DNA of 64,000 nt from Mesostigma viride. Lineage: Eukaryota > Streptophyta > Mesostigmatophyceae > Mesostigmatales > Mesostigmataceae. The DNA lies in contig RPFO01000076.1 of NCBI GenBank assembly GCA_009746045.1, positions 3,296,420 to 3,360,419 on the forward strand, read 5' to 3'. The position numbers and the translations under genes were made by a program. The stretch's first letter is position 1. The number at the start of each line of letters is the position of its first letter. The notes beneath the pieces are model-generated. The model did no database searches. It saw only the letters and a list, made by a program, of their open reading frames with translations, and had not been told where the DNA came from. Positions 22,718 through 33,754 of this stretch are shown here, piece after piece.

Positions 22718-23415
22718 AGTTAACGCCAAGCGCATTGGCGTGTACCTGATTCGGCATATCTCTGCGATTCCAGCGGCACCGGAACGAGTTCATTCCGACA
22801 AGTATCAAGAAAGTTATGGCGTTCCGACTTCCCGGTCGCGCGCGAGCGCGAGCCGGCTGTTCGTCTAAGTTGGACGTGAATATTTGCGAACGACATATGG
22901 GGTCGACAGTAATTCCTGGGCTGACAGGAATTAGGTGCTGAACCTACGACGGTATTGGATTAATACGTCGTACGCAGGAAATAGGAACCTTAACCTGTGG
23001 TCTGTTGGTACCGCAGGCTTAGTCCTGGACTTCTAGGTGCAGATGCAATAGTCACTGTGGACTGTGCTCTGTGGTCACTGTGCCTGTATAGCAAACCTAC
23101 TGTATAGGAACTGGGCGCTGTACAGGTAGTGAATACTGTACCAGGAGTGTTATTACTGAGCAGGCCTTCTGGGCTGCTCAGGACTAGCAAGCACAGTGCA
23201 CAAGTATATAAAGAATAGACCAGTGCCATTTGGGCAGATCTCTTGCGAGCCCGCCTCACGTGTGTTGCTTTGACTTGGCAAGCTCGTGTACAAGCACTCA
23301 CGTGCACGAGTGCTGTAAGCCTAAACAATTTAACAAAGCTCCGTTTCCAACCATATTCACACATTGCTGCATTGCAACCATATCCTTACATATTGCGTTC
23401 ATAAGAACGTTAACT
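22718..23415 (+). repeat. Copia-1 5' LTR
   Basis: 698 bases, ends AGTTAAC...GTTAACT. TATATAAAG at about 23204 is a plausible TATA box for the element's transcript. CATAC is the flanking duplication on its left. Confidence 0.9.
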
Positions 23416-23508
23416 CAAATTACAAGCAGTCTCGACGGAACGGCCAGGAGGGTCGTTGCTGTTTGCTGCGTGCAGCGTTGACGACGCGAGAAGCTCGTCC
23501 GGTGGTGA

Positions 23509-24433
23509 ATGGTGCAGGAAGAACAACGGCAGCAGAATTTCCGGTTTCGTCAGTCTGCTGGGGGTTCAATTTCGCCTGAATTGCGTCGTGTCGTTCGAGA
23601 TTTATCTTTATTGCTTGCAGATCGTCCACCTGTTAATCGCAACTTCGTGCAATTCGTCGACGACCAGGTCGAGGATCGGGAGCGAATTCTGCGGCACGTC
23701 CAAACCATCGTCATTCCGGAGCACCGGAGCATCGACGACATCGAGCAAGAGCTGCACGGTTTGGTCGGCATCCAGACTGTGATTACGGCATTAGCTGAGC
23801 GGGTGCGTGCGGAGTTGGCGGCTAGGCGAGGAGAGGCTGCGGAGGCAGCTGGTGCAGTGCGACACGAGTTCGTGCCGGCAGCAGCGGGTGCGGGTGTACA
23901 ACGTACTTTCGCAGGCGTAATCGGCGACGAGGGTGTTGCAGCAGGACCAGTTCGACGAGAGCGACGCGGAGCGGAGCGCTACAGGCGGCTGGCAGAGGTC
24001 GAGGCGGCAGCGGAAGCCAATGATCACCGGAGGACAGCGTGCGGCACGAGTCGGCAGGTTTCCGGAGCGAGCAAGGGTTCCTTTTCAGGAACTGCCCCAA
24101 CCCCTTCGCGTTCGTGTGACGCGTTGGGAAGAGTTCGCCCCTCTTGGTTACGATAGTGACCTTGAGGTGGGAGCAGAGGGCGTCGCTGGGCTAGGCGACG
24201 AGGCGCTTGGCGACCACGAGGTGCCAAGATACAATCCGCGGGGTGCCAACGACGGGTTGTCACCTGTTTACTATACAAACGGTGACGACTCTGTCATCGC
24301 GGGCCGACAGCGGGTCGACGACGGCGCAGCGGGTAGCAGGGTGCCAGAGCTGATCGTTGTGAGCGACAGCGACAGTGACAGCGACAAGGAGAACCAGGAA
24401 GCGCCTGCGGGTGACCGTGGTGGTCTTGACTGA
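23509..24433 (+). other. Copia-1 extra ORF region upstream of gag
   Basis: Between the 5' LTR and gag lies about 0.9 kb of coding-like sequence. It has an acidic-basic, coiled-coil-like N-terminal part (RRVVRDLSLLLADRPPVNRN, ERILRHVQTIVIPEH) and a Ser/Asp-rich end (VVSDSDSDSDKENQ). It is not a gag, zinc-knuckle or enzyme domain that I recognise. A counterpart lies in the same place in Copia-2 (about 53400-54520, minus strand; shared LVGI-x-x-x-I-x-x-L motif). Fossil rules apply, so only its presence is noted. Confidence 0.45.
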
Positions 24434-24535
24434 GTGGTAACACTTGGCATTTTCCTTTCTTGTTCAGTAGCTTATATTGCTTTAATTGCTGCTTGGCCAC
24501 TTGGCTGGCTGTAGCAGATCTGAACAGAGGCCATC

Positions 24536-25723
24536 ATGAGTGAGGGAGCTATTGACCAACGAGCGCGCATTATGGGCTTTGCGCGGCGCGGCGCTGGGAT
24601 GGATGGACGCGATGGACGCGATGGACGCGATGGACGCGATGGGCGCGGTGACGGCCAGGCGCTGGGAGACCAGGCTGCGCTGCCAGATGATCAGAGCCAA
24701 GGATCTCAGGGCGGTCAGAACGCGCCAGCTGCAGATCAAGCGGCACCTAAGCGGCCGACCGTGGCTGAGGGGTACGCGGTGCTAGGCCAGTTTCAGTCCA
24801 TCAAGGACAATTGGCAGCCCCGGGACGCTGAGAGGATGTTAGAGGACATGAACTTGTACACGGACATCTACACCGGTGACAAGCTTCGCATCCTGGCGTC
24901 TAGTGCCTACATAAGGCAGTCGGCGAGGCGGCTGTTCAAGTTTGTTCGGGAGCGACACACGGCGGGAGACACCTGGGCTGCGTTTATGACGCGACTCAAG
25001 TCGTTCCTGAGTGACAAGAGGACCATAGATGGGTCTCACCTGAAGCAAGAGTACCTGGACTACAAGCCCATCAAGGGGCAGCTAGTGGTCCACGCCTTTG
25101 AAGACTTCGTCAAGCTGAGGGAGGACGCCATGGCCAAAGGATTCTTTGTTGCAGATCGGATGGCCATGGGCGACTTTCTCAAGTCGCTGCAGCTGGATCC
25201 GGTCACCATGGATAATGTGACCATCCACATGCGACAGGTCCATGGCTGGGCAGCCATGACGGACCAGTTGTATGAGTGTTTCAGCGGCAAGTACGTAGGT
25301 GGTAAGCGCCCACGTCAAGGGGACGAGGAGGCAGCTGAACCTGCGGTTAAGTCCATGAGGGGATCGGGCCACGGGGGCCCAGCGTCCTCGAGAGGGCCTG
25401 AGACCTCTTCAAGGGGTCGAGGAAGGTCCAGGAGGGGGCGTGACAGAAGGGCTGGACGGGGGACACCGCCGAAGTCGGGGCATCCACAGTCCCAGTTTGA
25501 CTTCAAGAGGGTGGGTGGTCCTCCCAAGGCTGGGCCCAGCAGTGGGACCTCACGGGACATCAGTCAGGTGGAATGTTATTTCTGCCAAGGGAAGGGTCAC
25601 TTCAGAAATGAGTGTCCCTCGTACCTGAGGCAGGAAGGTCAGAGCAAGCCAGCTCAGGGTGGCAGCAACGAGAAGGCTGGTCCATCCCAGGATAAGGGCA
25701 AGGGCAAAGCTGCTGATCATTGA
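24536..25723 (+). CDS. gag: Copia-1 gag (capsid/nucleocapsid)
   Basis: A 395-residue open frame. It has a short GRD repeat near the N-terminus (residues ~20-38), then a capsid-like helical region (residues ~85-250; FVRERHTAGDTWAAFMTRLK, DFVKLREDAMAKGFFVADR), a Gly/Arg/Ser-rich linker, and a CCHC zinc knuckle (CYFCQGKGHFRNEC) near residue 345. This is the standard layout of Copia gag, which coats the element RNA in particles. The pol frame follows after about 370 bases plus the nested element. Confidence 0.88.
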   Translation: MSEGAIDQRARIMGFARRGAGMDGRDGRDGRDGRDGRGDGQALGDQAALPDDQSQGSQGGQNAPAADQAAPKRPTVAEGYAVLGQFQSIKDNWQPRDAERMLEDMNLYTDIYTGDKLRILASSAYIRQSARRLFKFVRERHTAGDTWAAFMTRLKSFLSDKRTIDGSHLKQEYLDYKPIKGQLVVHAFEDFVKLREDAMAKGFFVADRMAMGDFLKSLQLDPVTMDNVTIHMRQVHGWAAMTDQLYECFSGKYVGGKRPRQGDEEAAEPAVKSMRGSGHGGPASSRGPETSSRGRGRSRRGRDRRAGRGTPPKSGHPQSQFDFKRVGGPPKAGPSSGTSRDISQVECYFCQGKGHFRNECPSYLRQEGQSKPAQGGSNEKAGPSQDKGKGKAADH

Positions 25724-26092
25724 CTTGAGCCTGCACACATCCCTGTACCCTGGAGGGTTCCCCCAGGGGTGTGTAATGTAGCTGCTAGTGATGGCAGTGA
25801 GGGGCAGCCCCATGCTCTAGTGACAGAGCCTATTGGACACGATGGGGCAAGCTTGGTTACCACAGAGAGTATGCCAGCTGTAGCTGCAGTGGTTACTCGC
25901 CAACGTGCCCGCCATGGCGGTGCTGAGCCTGAGGTAGGACCTGGTGATGTGGACCCAGGTGGATCTCAGAAGCATTCTGACCGTGCAGGACTGGCACAGG
26001 ATGGTCAGGATGAGGATAGGGCTGGAGACAGTCTGACAGGCACGACCCTGGTGCCTCCTGTACATAAGGGATCTGTACATACCTTGAGTACT

Positions 26093-28679
26093 TGTCGCGT
26101 TTGCGTGCCATTATATCCTAGCCTATCACTTGGAAGGCATATCCATAGCAATAGAGTACTCATGTGTGTGATCCACTATATTTATATTCAGTGTGATGCA
26201 GGTCACGGACATACTTGGCCGCCGACCTCATGACAGGCAATTCCGTAGCCAGCCAGGTGTAGAATAAAACCATGATGCTTTATATATTTGGAAAGCAACC
26301 AAACCATTCACATTTAATTTCAAAAGACATCGACAAGAATACAATTAGTGTTGTCTAGTCGTATAATGTCGTACTTGTGCGTCACTGTCCAAATAATTAG
26401 GCTAAGCGGTTCTTGATAACCTAGCAGGCCTCGGGTGACGCCACACTGATCCGCTTGGCTTACGGCTGACAGTGTCCTTAAGCGCCCCCTATCCTGTCTA
26501 CCTATCCCGCTTACCCCAGCTATGGCTCACTGGCCAACGACGACCGGGTTCCTTCCCGAGTCTCGCCCACAATACACACATCATCTTGACGAAACCAAAC
26601 AGTTATCACTTCCGTCAACCAATCTCATGACAATTACTGATTGCAACCACTCTCGGGGGCTGCTCCGGATTGTTCCACTATTAAACCCCTTGACGACAAC
26701 ACCAAGTTGTGAGGGAGAGTAACGAGCGAACAACGACCACCATGGCCGCTGCTGTGCTCCTAAATACCTCCAAAAATCCCGGCATCCATGCGCTGTCCCA
26801 TTTGCCAGCAAGCCGCCTGACGTGCAGTTAGACTGCCAGCAAAATGCAGAGCAAGTCTGTTCGACAGCCACGTGCGAGCCAGCACACCGCACACTACGAT
26901 CTGCGTATCTAGCTTTGTCCGATGGACTGAACATCATTCCGTCTGGACAATACAAAAGATTCGTAACTGCCAAATGTCACGCACCGGAATATTGCGCAAG
27001 CCACCAAGGCTTTGCGCCCCAAAGTCTTGCGCCTAAACCTAAGTCAGGTCACCTAAGACTGTCACTCTAGAAATTCAGGCCTTTCCGGCGCGGCGCTCCA
27101 CACCGGCCCAAGGAACAAAGCCTGCGGCCTACTGAATCGGAACCAACCAAACGTCGGTAAGGATTCCGATTACGGCAACCGCGTAACTCATTGAGTGCAC
27201 GGACGTAAATGATCACGGACGTGACAGCTGTCGCGTTTGCGTGCCATTATATCCTAGCCTATCACTTGGAAGGCATATCCATAGCAATAGAGTACTCATG
27301 TGTGTGATCCACTATATTCCCCCCCACTTTTTAGCTCGAAAATGGGAAGAGCAAAAAAAGTAAAAAAAAAAGAGGATCACATAGGAAAAAAAAATTCCCA
27401 CGGCAGGACCACACATGCTTTTCAAATAGGCTAAGCAATAACCTCTTCAGTGCTTTTTCAAGGATAAGCATAATCCTCTTCATGGCTTTTTCAAGGATAA
27501 GCCTAATCCGCTTCATAGCTTTTTACGCTAGGATAAGCTTAATCCTCTTCCAAGTGCTCGACCCTGCAAGCACCTTGGGTATACCTCCGGCTCGGGCTGG
27601 CCGAACTGAACCCGCCAAGGGTTGTTCGCTCGTTAATATTCAGTGTGATGCAGGTCACGGACATACTTGGCCGCCGACCTCATGACAGGCAATTCCGTAG
27701 CCAGCCAGGTGTAGAATAACTGAAACCATGATGCTTTATATATTTGGAAAGCAACCAAACCATTCACATTTAATTTCAAAAGACATCGACAAGAATACAA
27801 TTAGTGTTGTCTAGTCGTATAATGTCGTACTTGTGCGTCACTGTCCAAATAAGGCTAAGCGGTTCTTGATAACCTAGCAGGCCTCGGGTGACGCCACACT
27901 GATCCGCTTGGCTTACGGCTGACAGTGTCCTTAAGCGCCCCCTATCCTGTCTACCTATCCCGCTTACCCCAGCTATGGCTCACTGGCCAACGACGACCGG
28001 GTTCCTTCCCGAGTCTCGCCCACAATACACACATCATCTTGACGAAACCAAACAGTTATCACTTCCGTCAACCAATCTCATGACAATTACTGATTGCAAC
28101 CACTCTCGGGGGCTGCTCCGGATTGTTCCACTATTAAACCCCTTGACGACAACACCAAGTTGTGAGGGAGAGTAACGAGCGAACAACGACCACCATGGCC
28201 GCTGCTGTGCTCCTAAATAGCTCCAAAAATCCCGGCATCCATGCGCTGTCCCATTTGCCAGCAAGCCGCCTGACGTGCAGTTAGACTGCCAGCAAAATGC
28301 AGAGCAAGTCTGTTCGACAGCCACGTGCGAGCCAGCACACCGCACACTACGATCTGCGTATCTAGCTTTGTCCGATGGACTGAACATCATTCCGTCTGGA
28401 CAATACAAAAGATTCGTAACTGCCAAATGTCACGCACCGGAATATTGCGCAAGCCACCAAGGCTTTGCGCCTCAAAGTCTTGCGCCTAAACCTAAGTCAG
28501 GTCACCTAAGACTGTCACTCTAGAAATTCAGGCCTTTCCGGCGCGGCGCTCCACACCGGCCCAAGGAACAAAGCCTGCGGCCTACTGAATCGGAACCAAC
28601 CAAACGTCGGTAAGGATTCCGATTACGGCAACCGCGTAACTTCTTGAGTGCACGGACGTAAATGATCACGGACGTGACA
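26093..28679. mobile_element. Split-direct-repeat element 2 (non-coding), inside Copia-1
   Basis: Parts: a1 (26093-~26182), b1 (~26183-27226), GC, a2 (27229-~27318), core (~27319-27636), b2 (~27637-28679). The b copies differ at only a handful of places over about 1,040 bases. It starts TGTCGCGTTTGCGTG and ends GGACGTGACA. TACT occurs on both flanks (26089-26092, 28680-28683). The core starts with a C-run plus CTTTTTAGCTCG, has ~45-base units (AGGATAAGC...AATCCTCTTC), and ends GGGTTGTTCG, all like the core of element 1. Because it interrupts the young Copia-1, it is younger still. Confidence 0.78.
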
Positions 28680-28710
28680 TACTGATAATGACAATAAAAG
28701 ATTTTCTCTC

Positions 28711-31700
28711 TTGTATGACATTGCCTCAAGGTTGCATACCATGTTTGGCCATGCAGCTCAGTCTTTGCAAGTTGCTAGACGGCTGGGAGGAAGTGAGTTG
28801 TACTCCATCTGCCAACAGGTTGCTCAAGCTTGCAAGTGCAGGCTAGTTGCTAGAAAGCCCAAGCAGTCTCATGCCAGATCTCCTATTTTGCAGCCAGGCC
28901 ATGTGCAGGTAGATATTCAGAGAATCAGGGGTTTGAAGCTGCTGGTGGCAGTGGACAGATATACCAAGTACAAGACCCTAGAGATCCTGCCTGACATGGA
29001 GAAGCCTACATTGATTGCTGCTCTGAAGTTGACAAGGAGCAGGTACCCTGGGTTGGAGTTGTTGCAGTGTGACATTCAGTTTGAGTGCTGTGAGAACCTG
29101 CCAGAGTTTCCAGAGTTGCTGATTACACCCAGGGAGAGCCACGGCCAGCAAGGGGTGGTGGAGAGAGCCATCCAAGAGATCAAGACTGTGCTGCTGGTGG
29201 AGAGGATTCCAAGGACGTCATCTGCCATTGTGACATCTGCATGGCTACGTTCTGTGGAGGATAGGCTGAACCTCAGGACTCCCATGTTCTTTGGTGACAT
29301 TGCCATCAATCCTCTTATGCTGCACACCAGGATGCTGCCAGCTGATGCTGAGCAGGCATGGAAGGAGAAGCTAGAGGCCAAGTTCCTCAAGCTGAGGCAG
29401 AAAGACAAGGGCTGGAGTGTCCTAGAACCTAACGTTGGACAACAGGTTGTTGTGTGGAAGGAACCAAGCTTTCCAGGGAAACGTGGCAGCTGGCATGATG
29501 GGGTGGTGACCCGAGTAGAAGCCGCTGGCCATAAGTGCTGGGTGGCCATTGATGGCTCCCAAGCAGTGCACCGTCTGTCCTGGTCAAAGATCCGTCCCCG
29601 GGGAGGTAATCAAGGAGACCTCTTCCAGGTGCCCGTTGGTGTACAAGGCGGGGGTGACGTGGAGCTTCCTGATCAGGGTGCTACAGCTGTATCGAGCCCT
29701 CAGGGTGACCCTGGCCCGGCCCCTGGGGTACCTTCACATACGGTGGTTGGGCAAGCAGGCGGACAGGCTGCACCTCCGGAACGGCCCGACACCAGGCCTA
29801 GGGGTGTGCGTCTATCAGATATTGTACAGGCTTTGCAAAGAGCCAAGAAGGAGCCTAAGGTGTCCAAGCTTGTCCAGTTGGATGAACCTGAGGTAGCTGC
29901 CATGGAGATAGATACCAATGCACAGGTTTCTGTCATGGGACCTCAGCATACAGGAGAACTGCTGGTCGGAGAACCAAGTTGCCCCTGGGTGTCTGATTTC
30001 AGTGGTAGGACGCATCTAAGGGTGTTGGGAGAGGTTACTGCCCCTGTCATGGGTGTGGATGTGACCTTCCTTGTCCTAGAGGACTATGATGGCCCTGTGA
30101 TTTTGGGTCAGAATTTTCTGGGCAATCCTGGGATTTCTATCAGAGCTACAGCTCTGAGAAGAGATGGCTGGGGGATGATTCCCCTAGAAAATTTCAGGAC
30201 AACATTTCCAGTCAGGTGCAGGGCCAAGCCGGTCAAGGGTGTAAAATGGGATGAAGGGGAGGTGCCCCCAGCAGCCAGTTTGGTGATTCCAGCTGTGTTG
30301 CACCCCAGCAGTATTGGCATAACTCACAGGAGCCTTGCTGCACACTCTCCTTTGACATATGACCAGCTAGTCCAAGAGATGAGCTCGCCTACTTTGTTTG
30401 AGGCTTGGAAGCTCGCCTTCTCCAAGGCATTGGAGGAGTGGTTGCAGTTTGAGTGTGCTGCACCAACAGACAGACGTCCCCCAGCATCAAGGAAGCTTGC
30501 TTTGAGATTTGTGCTGAAGAGGAAGGTTGTGGATGAGGTATCAGTGCCCCATGTCAGGCCTGTCCTGAATGAGTATCACGGCACGGGGAGTCTGCCAGGA
30601 GAGGAGCTGTACACGCCAGGGATGCTACACGACACATGGAGAATTTTGCTATGTCTCTACGTGGGGTTGCTGAACAGGGGAGCAGCTATGTCATCAGTGC
30701 TGCTGGACTTCAAGAGGGCATTTTTAAAATCTGATCCAGAAGTGGCCAGGAGGGTGTGGAAGCAGGATGAGCCTTACTGTGTTGAGGTGCCTGCCATCTG
30801 GAAGCTGGAGCTGCATCAACAATTCCTGGTTATTCTGAAGGGCCTGGAAGGACTCAGGTCGAGCCCAATCATCTGGAGACTCACGCTGCAGGAAGCTCTG
30901 ATCAGTGAGTGTGGCTTGAGAGTGTCTTCAGTTGATCCCTGTTTGCTGCTGGCCCAATGGGAGGGTCTGCCAGTGTATGCTAGTTTGCATGGAGATGATC
31001 TGCATTTGCTAGCCCCCACGACCTGGCTGAAGAAGTTTATTCCTGTCATCAGTGGCAAGTTTTCACTGGGCAAGGAGCTGTGGCAGGAGCCCAACAAGCC
31101 TGTAGTGTTCTGTGGAATGCAGGCTACCCTGTTCAGGAGGGATGGGGAGTGGAGTATCAGGCTTCAGGCTGGAGGAGATTATAAACAGACCATTGTGAAG
31201 GCCTTGCCAGAGAAGATCACCCAGGCTGCAGGACCTGAGTTGAGAGGCATGTGGGCCTGGTTTGCCAGCATCTGTGGTCCGTCTTTGATGGTCCATAGCA
31301 GAATGCCTGATGAGGTGCTTGAGGATGAGAAGCCTCGAGTCATAGCCCGGTTGGTGGAGAGTACCCCTGATCTGATTTTGTCTGGGATTGACTTTGCCCA
31401 GCCTATCACCTTGGAGATCTTTGTTGACAGTTCCATGGATGCTCGCCAGGTTACCAAGGTCAGGGGGAGATCTGCTGCTCTGTTTGCTTTTTATCAGAGC
31501 AGGGCAAGTTTGTTCAGCTGGTACAGCAGACTGCAGAAGAGGGTCTGTATCAGTTCAGATGTGGCAGAATGCAGGGCCATATGCGAGGGGATCCAGTCCA
31601 GCTTGTACATAAAGGAGTTAATGCTGGAGCTGGCTTCAGTTACCCCTTGGACCTTGCAGATGGAGACGTTGTTGCTAACAGACAGCATGGGTATGGTCCA

Positions 31701-31860
31701 GTTTGTTCACAAGCAGCTGGCCAGAAGCCGGGACCTGGATTATTTGTTGCTGAAGGAGTTGGCCAGTTTGGTTGACTTGAAGCATATCCCTGGCGAGGAG
31801 AACCCTGCTGATGCATTGACAAGCTGCCACACAAGGCCCCAGCCCAGTACAATGTACTGA
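28711..31860 (+). CDS. pol: Copia-1 pol: integrase, protease-like, RT, RNase H
   Basis: A 1,049-residue open frame that starts just after the nested element. In order: the end of a GAG-pre-integrase domain (LHTMFGHAAQSL, residues ~8-20); an integrase core with D, D and E at LVAVDRYTKY, LLQCDIQFE and GVVERAIQEI (residues ~80-155); a retropepsin-like stretch near residue 396 (MEIDTNAQVSVM ... PVILGQNFL); RT (residues ~600-830; VLLDFKRAFLK, and SLHGDDLHLL at the usual YVDD site); and Copia RNase H (residues ~905-1040; IFVDSSMDARQ, SSDVAECRAICEG, LLTDSMGMV). Ty1/Copia pol normally runs protease-integrase-RT-RNase H; here the protease-like part follows the integrase and carries DTN in place of DTG. 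Copia-2 shows the same order. Confidence 0.9.
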   Translation: MYDIASRLHTMFGHAAQSLQVARRLGGSELYSICQQVAQACKCRLVARKPKQSHARSPILQPGHVQVDIQRIRGLKLLVAVDRYTKYKTLEILPDMEKPTLIAALKLTRSRYPGLELLQCDIQFECCENLPEFPELLITPRESHGQQGVVERAIQEIKTVLLVERIPRTSSAIVTSAWLRSVEDRLNLRTPMFFGDIAINPLMLHTRMLPADAEQAWKEKLEAKFLKLRQKDKGWSVLEPNVGQQVVVWKEPSFPGKRGSWHDGVVTRVEAAGHKCWVAIDGSQAVHRLSWSKIRPRGGNQGDLFQVPVGVQGGGDVELPDQGATAVSSPQGDPGPAPGVPSHTVVGQAGGQAAPPERPDTRPRGVRLSDIVQALQRAKKEPKVSKLVQLDEPEVAAMEIDTNAQVSVMGPQHTGELLVGEPSCPWVSDFSGRTHLRVLGEVTAPVMGVDVTFLVLEDYDGPVILGQNFLGNPGISIRATALRRDGWGMIPLENFRTTFPVRCRAKPVKGVKWDEGEVPPAASLVIPAVLHPSSIGITHRSLAAHSPLTYDQLVQEMSSPTLFEAWKLAFSKALEEWLQFECAAPTDRRPPASRKLALRFVLKRKVVDEVSVPHVRPVLNEYHGTGSLPGEELYTPGMLHDTWRILLCLYVGLLNRGAAMSSVLLDFKRAFLKSDPEVARRVWKQDEPYCVEVPAIWKLELHQQFLVILKGLEGLRSSPIIWRLTLQEALISECGLRVSSVDPCLLLAQWEGLPVYASLHGDDLHLLAPTTWLKKFIPVISGKFSLGKELWQEPNKPVVFCGMQATLFRRDGEWSIRLQAGGDYKQTIVKALPEKITQAAGPELRGMWAWFASICGPSLMVHSRMPDEVLEDEKPRVIARLVESTPDLILSGIDFAQPITLEIFVDSSMDARQVTKVRGRSAALFAFYQSRASLFSWYSRLQKRVCISSDVAECRAICEGIQSSLYIKELMLELASVTPWTLQMETLLLTDSMGMVQFVHKQLARSRDLDYLLLKELASLVDLKHIPGEENPADALTSCHTRPQPSTMY

Positions 31861-32651
31861 GGAAGCTCATGAATGCTGACTGTCAAGTCGGTCTATCTGT
31901 CTAAAAGCTGAGAGCTGGGTGCTTAAGTCTCTGGATATCAGGCTGGGAGCTTGATTGTACATAATCCTGAGCACACCTTGAGGGGTGAGACATGTCTCTG
32001 GTGTGGGAATGTCTGACATTGTCTCTGATGGAGAGATGTCTATCTGGGGTTTTCATCTCAGTCTGAGGTTTCCCCAGATCTGTGGTTTGTGGGCGGGGTT
32101 CGATTCCCTGGTGCCGTCTTAAGGCGGAGTTTCACGGACTGGCTGACCCATCCACCATGCTGGTGAGGTGGCGACAGGTCCCCTGATTTTCCACGGTTGG
32201 AATGAGTATAGGAGCTTGTGTTTTGCATGTGCTTCGCGTAGATGTTGTGTCTGGTTCGATAAGGGGCAGCAGACCGGCGCCGACTCCCGTCTGGGGGTCA
32301 GCAATGTTTTCTGATGAGCTGTTGTGGGTGATCTGTGGGGTTTCGCCTAAGGTCCTGAAGGTTGTACATACTTCTCAAGTTCTTAGCTGAACACCTATGG
32401 GCTGCCACAGTTGGCCAACCTCTTGTACATGGGTAACACAACGAGCCTCCCGTGAAGGGATAGGGACTCATTGTAATTTGTTTGTGCTCCTGAACCAGTA
32501 TGGGTGCTATGTACATATAATAAGGAATCCAAGCTGACTGTCATGCCCAGCGGGTTGTGACTTGTAGTCGGGGAGGATGTCCAGTACCCATTGTGTGTGT
32601 TTGTATGTAGACTTGTGTGAGCTGCTACAGCTCAAGAAAAGAAAGGATTGG
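31861..32651 (+). other. Copia-1 3' untranslated internal region
   Basis: About 790 bases between the pol stop and the 3' LTR, with no open frame of note. It ends in the polypurine tract. Confidence 0.7.
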
Positions 32652-33348
32652 AGTTAACGCCAAGCGCATTGGCGTGATCCTGATTCGGCATATCTCTGCG
32701 ATTCCAGCGGCACCGGAACGAGTTCATTCCGACAAGTATCAAGAAAGTTATGGCGTTCCGACTTCCCGGTCGCGCGCGAGCGCGAGCCGGCTGTTCTTCT
32801 AAGTCGGACGTGAATATTTGCCGACGACATATGGGGTCGACAGTAATTCCTGGGCTGACAGGAATTAGGTGCTGAACCTACGACGGTATTGGATTAATAC
32901 GTCGTACGCAGGAAATAGGAACCTTAACCTGTGGTCTGTTGGTACCGCAGGCTTAGTCCTGGACTTCTAGGTGCAGATGCAATAGTCACTGTGGACTGTG
33001 CTCTGTGGTCACTGTGCCTGTATAGCAACCTACTGTATAGGAACTGGGCGCTGTACAGGTAGTGAATACTGTACCGGGAGTGTTATTACTGAGCAGGCCT
33101 TCTGGGTTGCTCAGGACTAGCAAGCACAGTGCACAAGTATATAAAGAATAGACCAGTGCCATTTGGGCAGATCTCTTGCGAGCCCGCCTCACGTGTGTTG
33201 CTTTGACTTGGCAAGCTCGTGTACAAGCACTCACGTGCACGAGTGCTGTAAGCCTAAACAATTTAACAAAGCTCCGTTTCAAACCATATTCACACATTGC
33301 TGCATTGCAACCATATCCTTACATATTGCGTTCATAAGAACGTTAACT
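32652..33348 (+). repeat. Copia-1 3' LTR
   Basis: 697 bases, near-identical to 22718-23415, preceded by a polypurine stretch and followed by the target duplication CATAC. Confidence 0.92.
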
Positions 33349-33754
33349 CATACTCCACGGCGTCAACTTGATTTTAATCGTACTTCTATGTCTGAAGTGA
33401 GGCGGGCCTCGTTGTCTGTAGGGCCCAAGTTTTCCGTCATTGCATCTGGTCTCCAACCAGGCGAGCCATCGCTAACCGGCGTGGGTCGAGGAGGGTCACT
33501 GTCGCCCAGGATCACAAGCGCGCGAACGAGTCCTGTACCGAGTGCATCATCATCATTTCTCTTTCCGTTTAATACCACGCCAGGACGAGACGGGACCAGA
33601 CTATAGCAGCGGATCGCCTCTCAGCAGCTAAAATCAGGTTACAACAAGATGAACAACACACAGCATTGTGTAGAAAGATGGTGGAGGAGGTGGAACAGGA
33701 TGTGGGAAGACTTCGTCAGAAAATTGAGGAGGAGGAGGCGGCCATGGCGTCATT

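Larger units (their letters stand above)
22718..33348 (+). mobile_element. Young Ty1/Copia-type LTR element (Copia-1)
   Basis: LTRs at 22718-23415 and 32652-33348 start AGTTAAC and end GTTAACT. The 5-bp target duplication CATAC lies at 22713-22717 and 33349-33353. A polypurine stretch (AAGAAAAGAAAGGA) precedes the 3' LTR. By eye the two LTRs differ at fewer than ten of about 698 positions, so the insertion is recent. Order: LTR, upstream ORF, gag, pol, LTR. It looks whole apart from one nested element (26093-28679) between gag and pol; the gag and pol frames are each long and open. It inserted in the coding part of element H. Confidence 0.92.

Noticed and set aside
26522-28523. Pairs of identical small frames (66, 130 and 82 residues) in the split-repeat elements
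   Set aside because: They are duplicated only because the non-coding b arm is duplicated; the arms of element 1 do not keep them.
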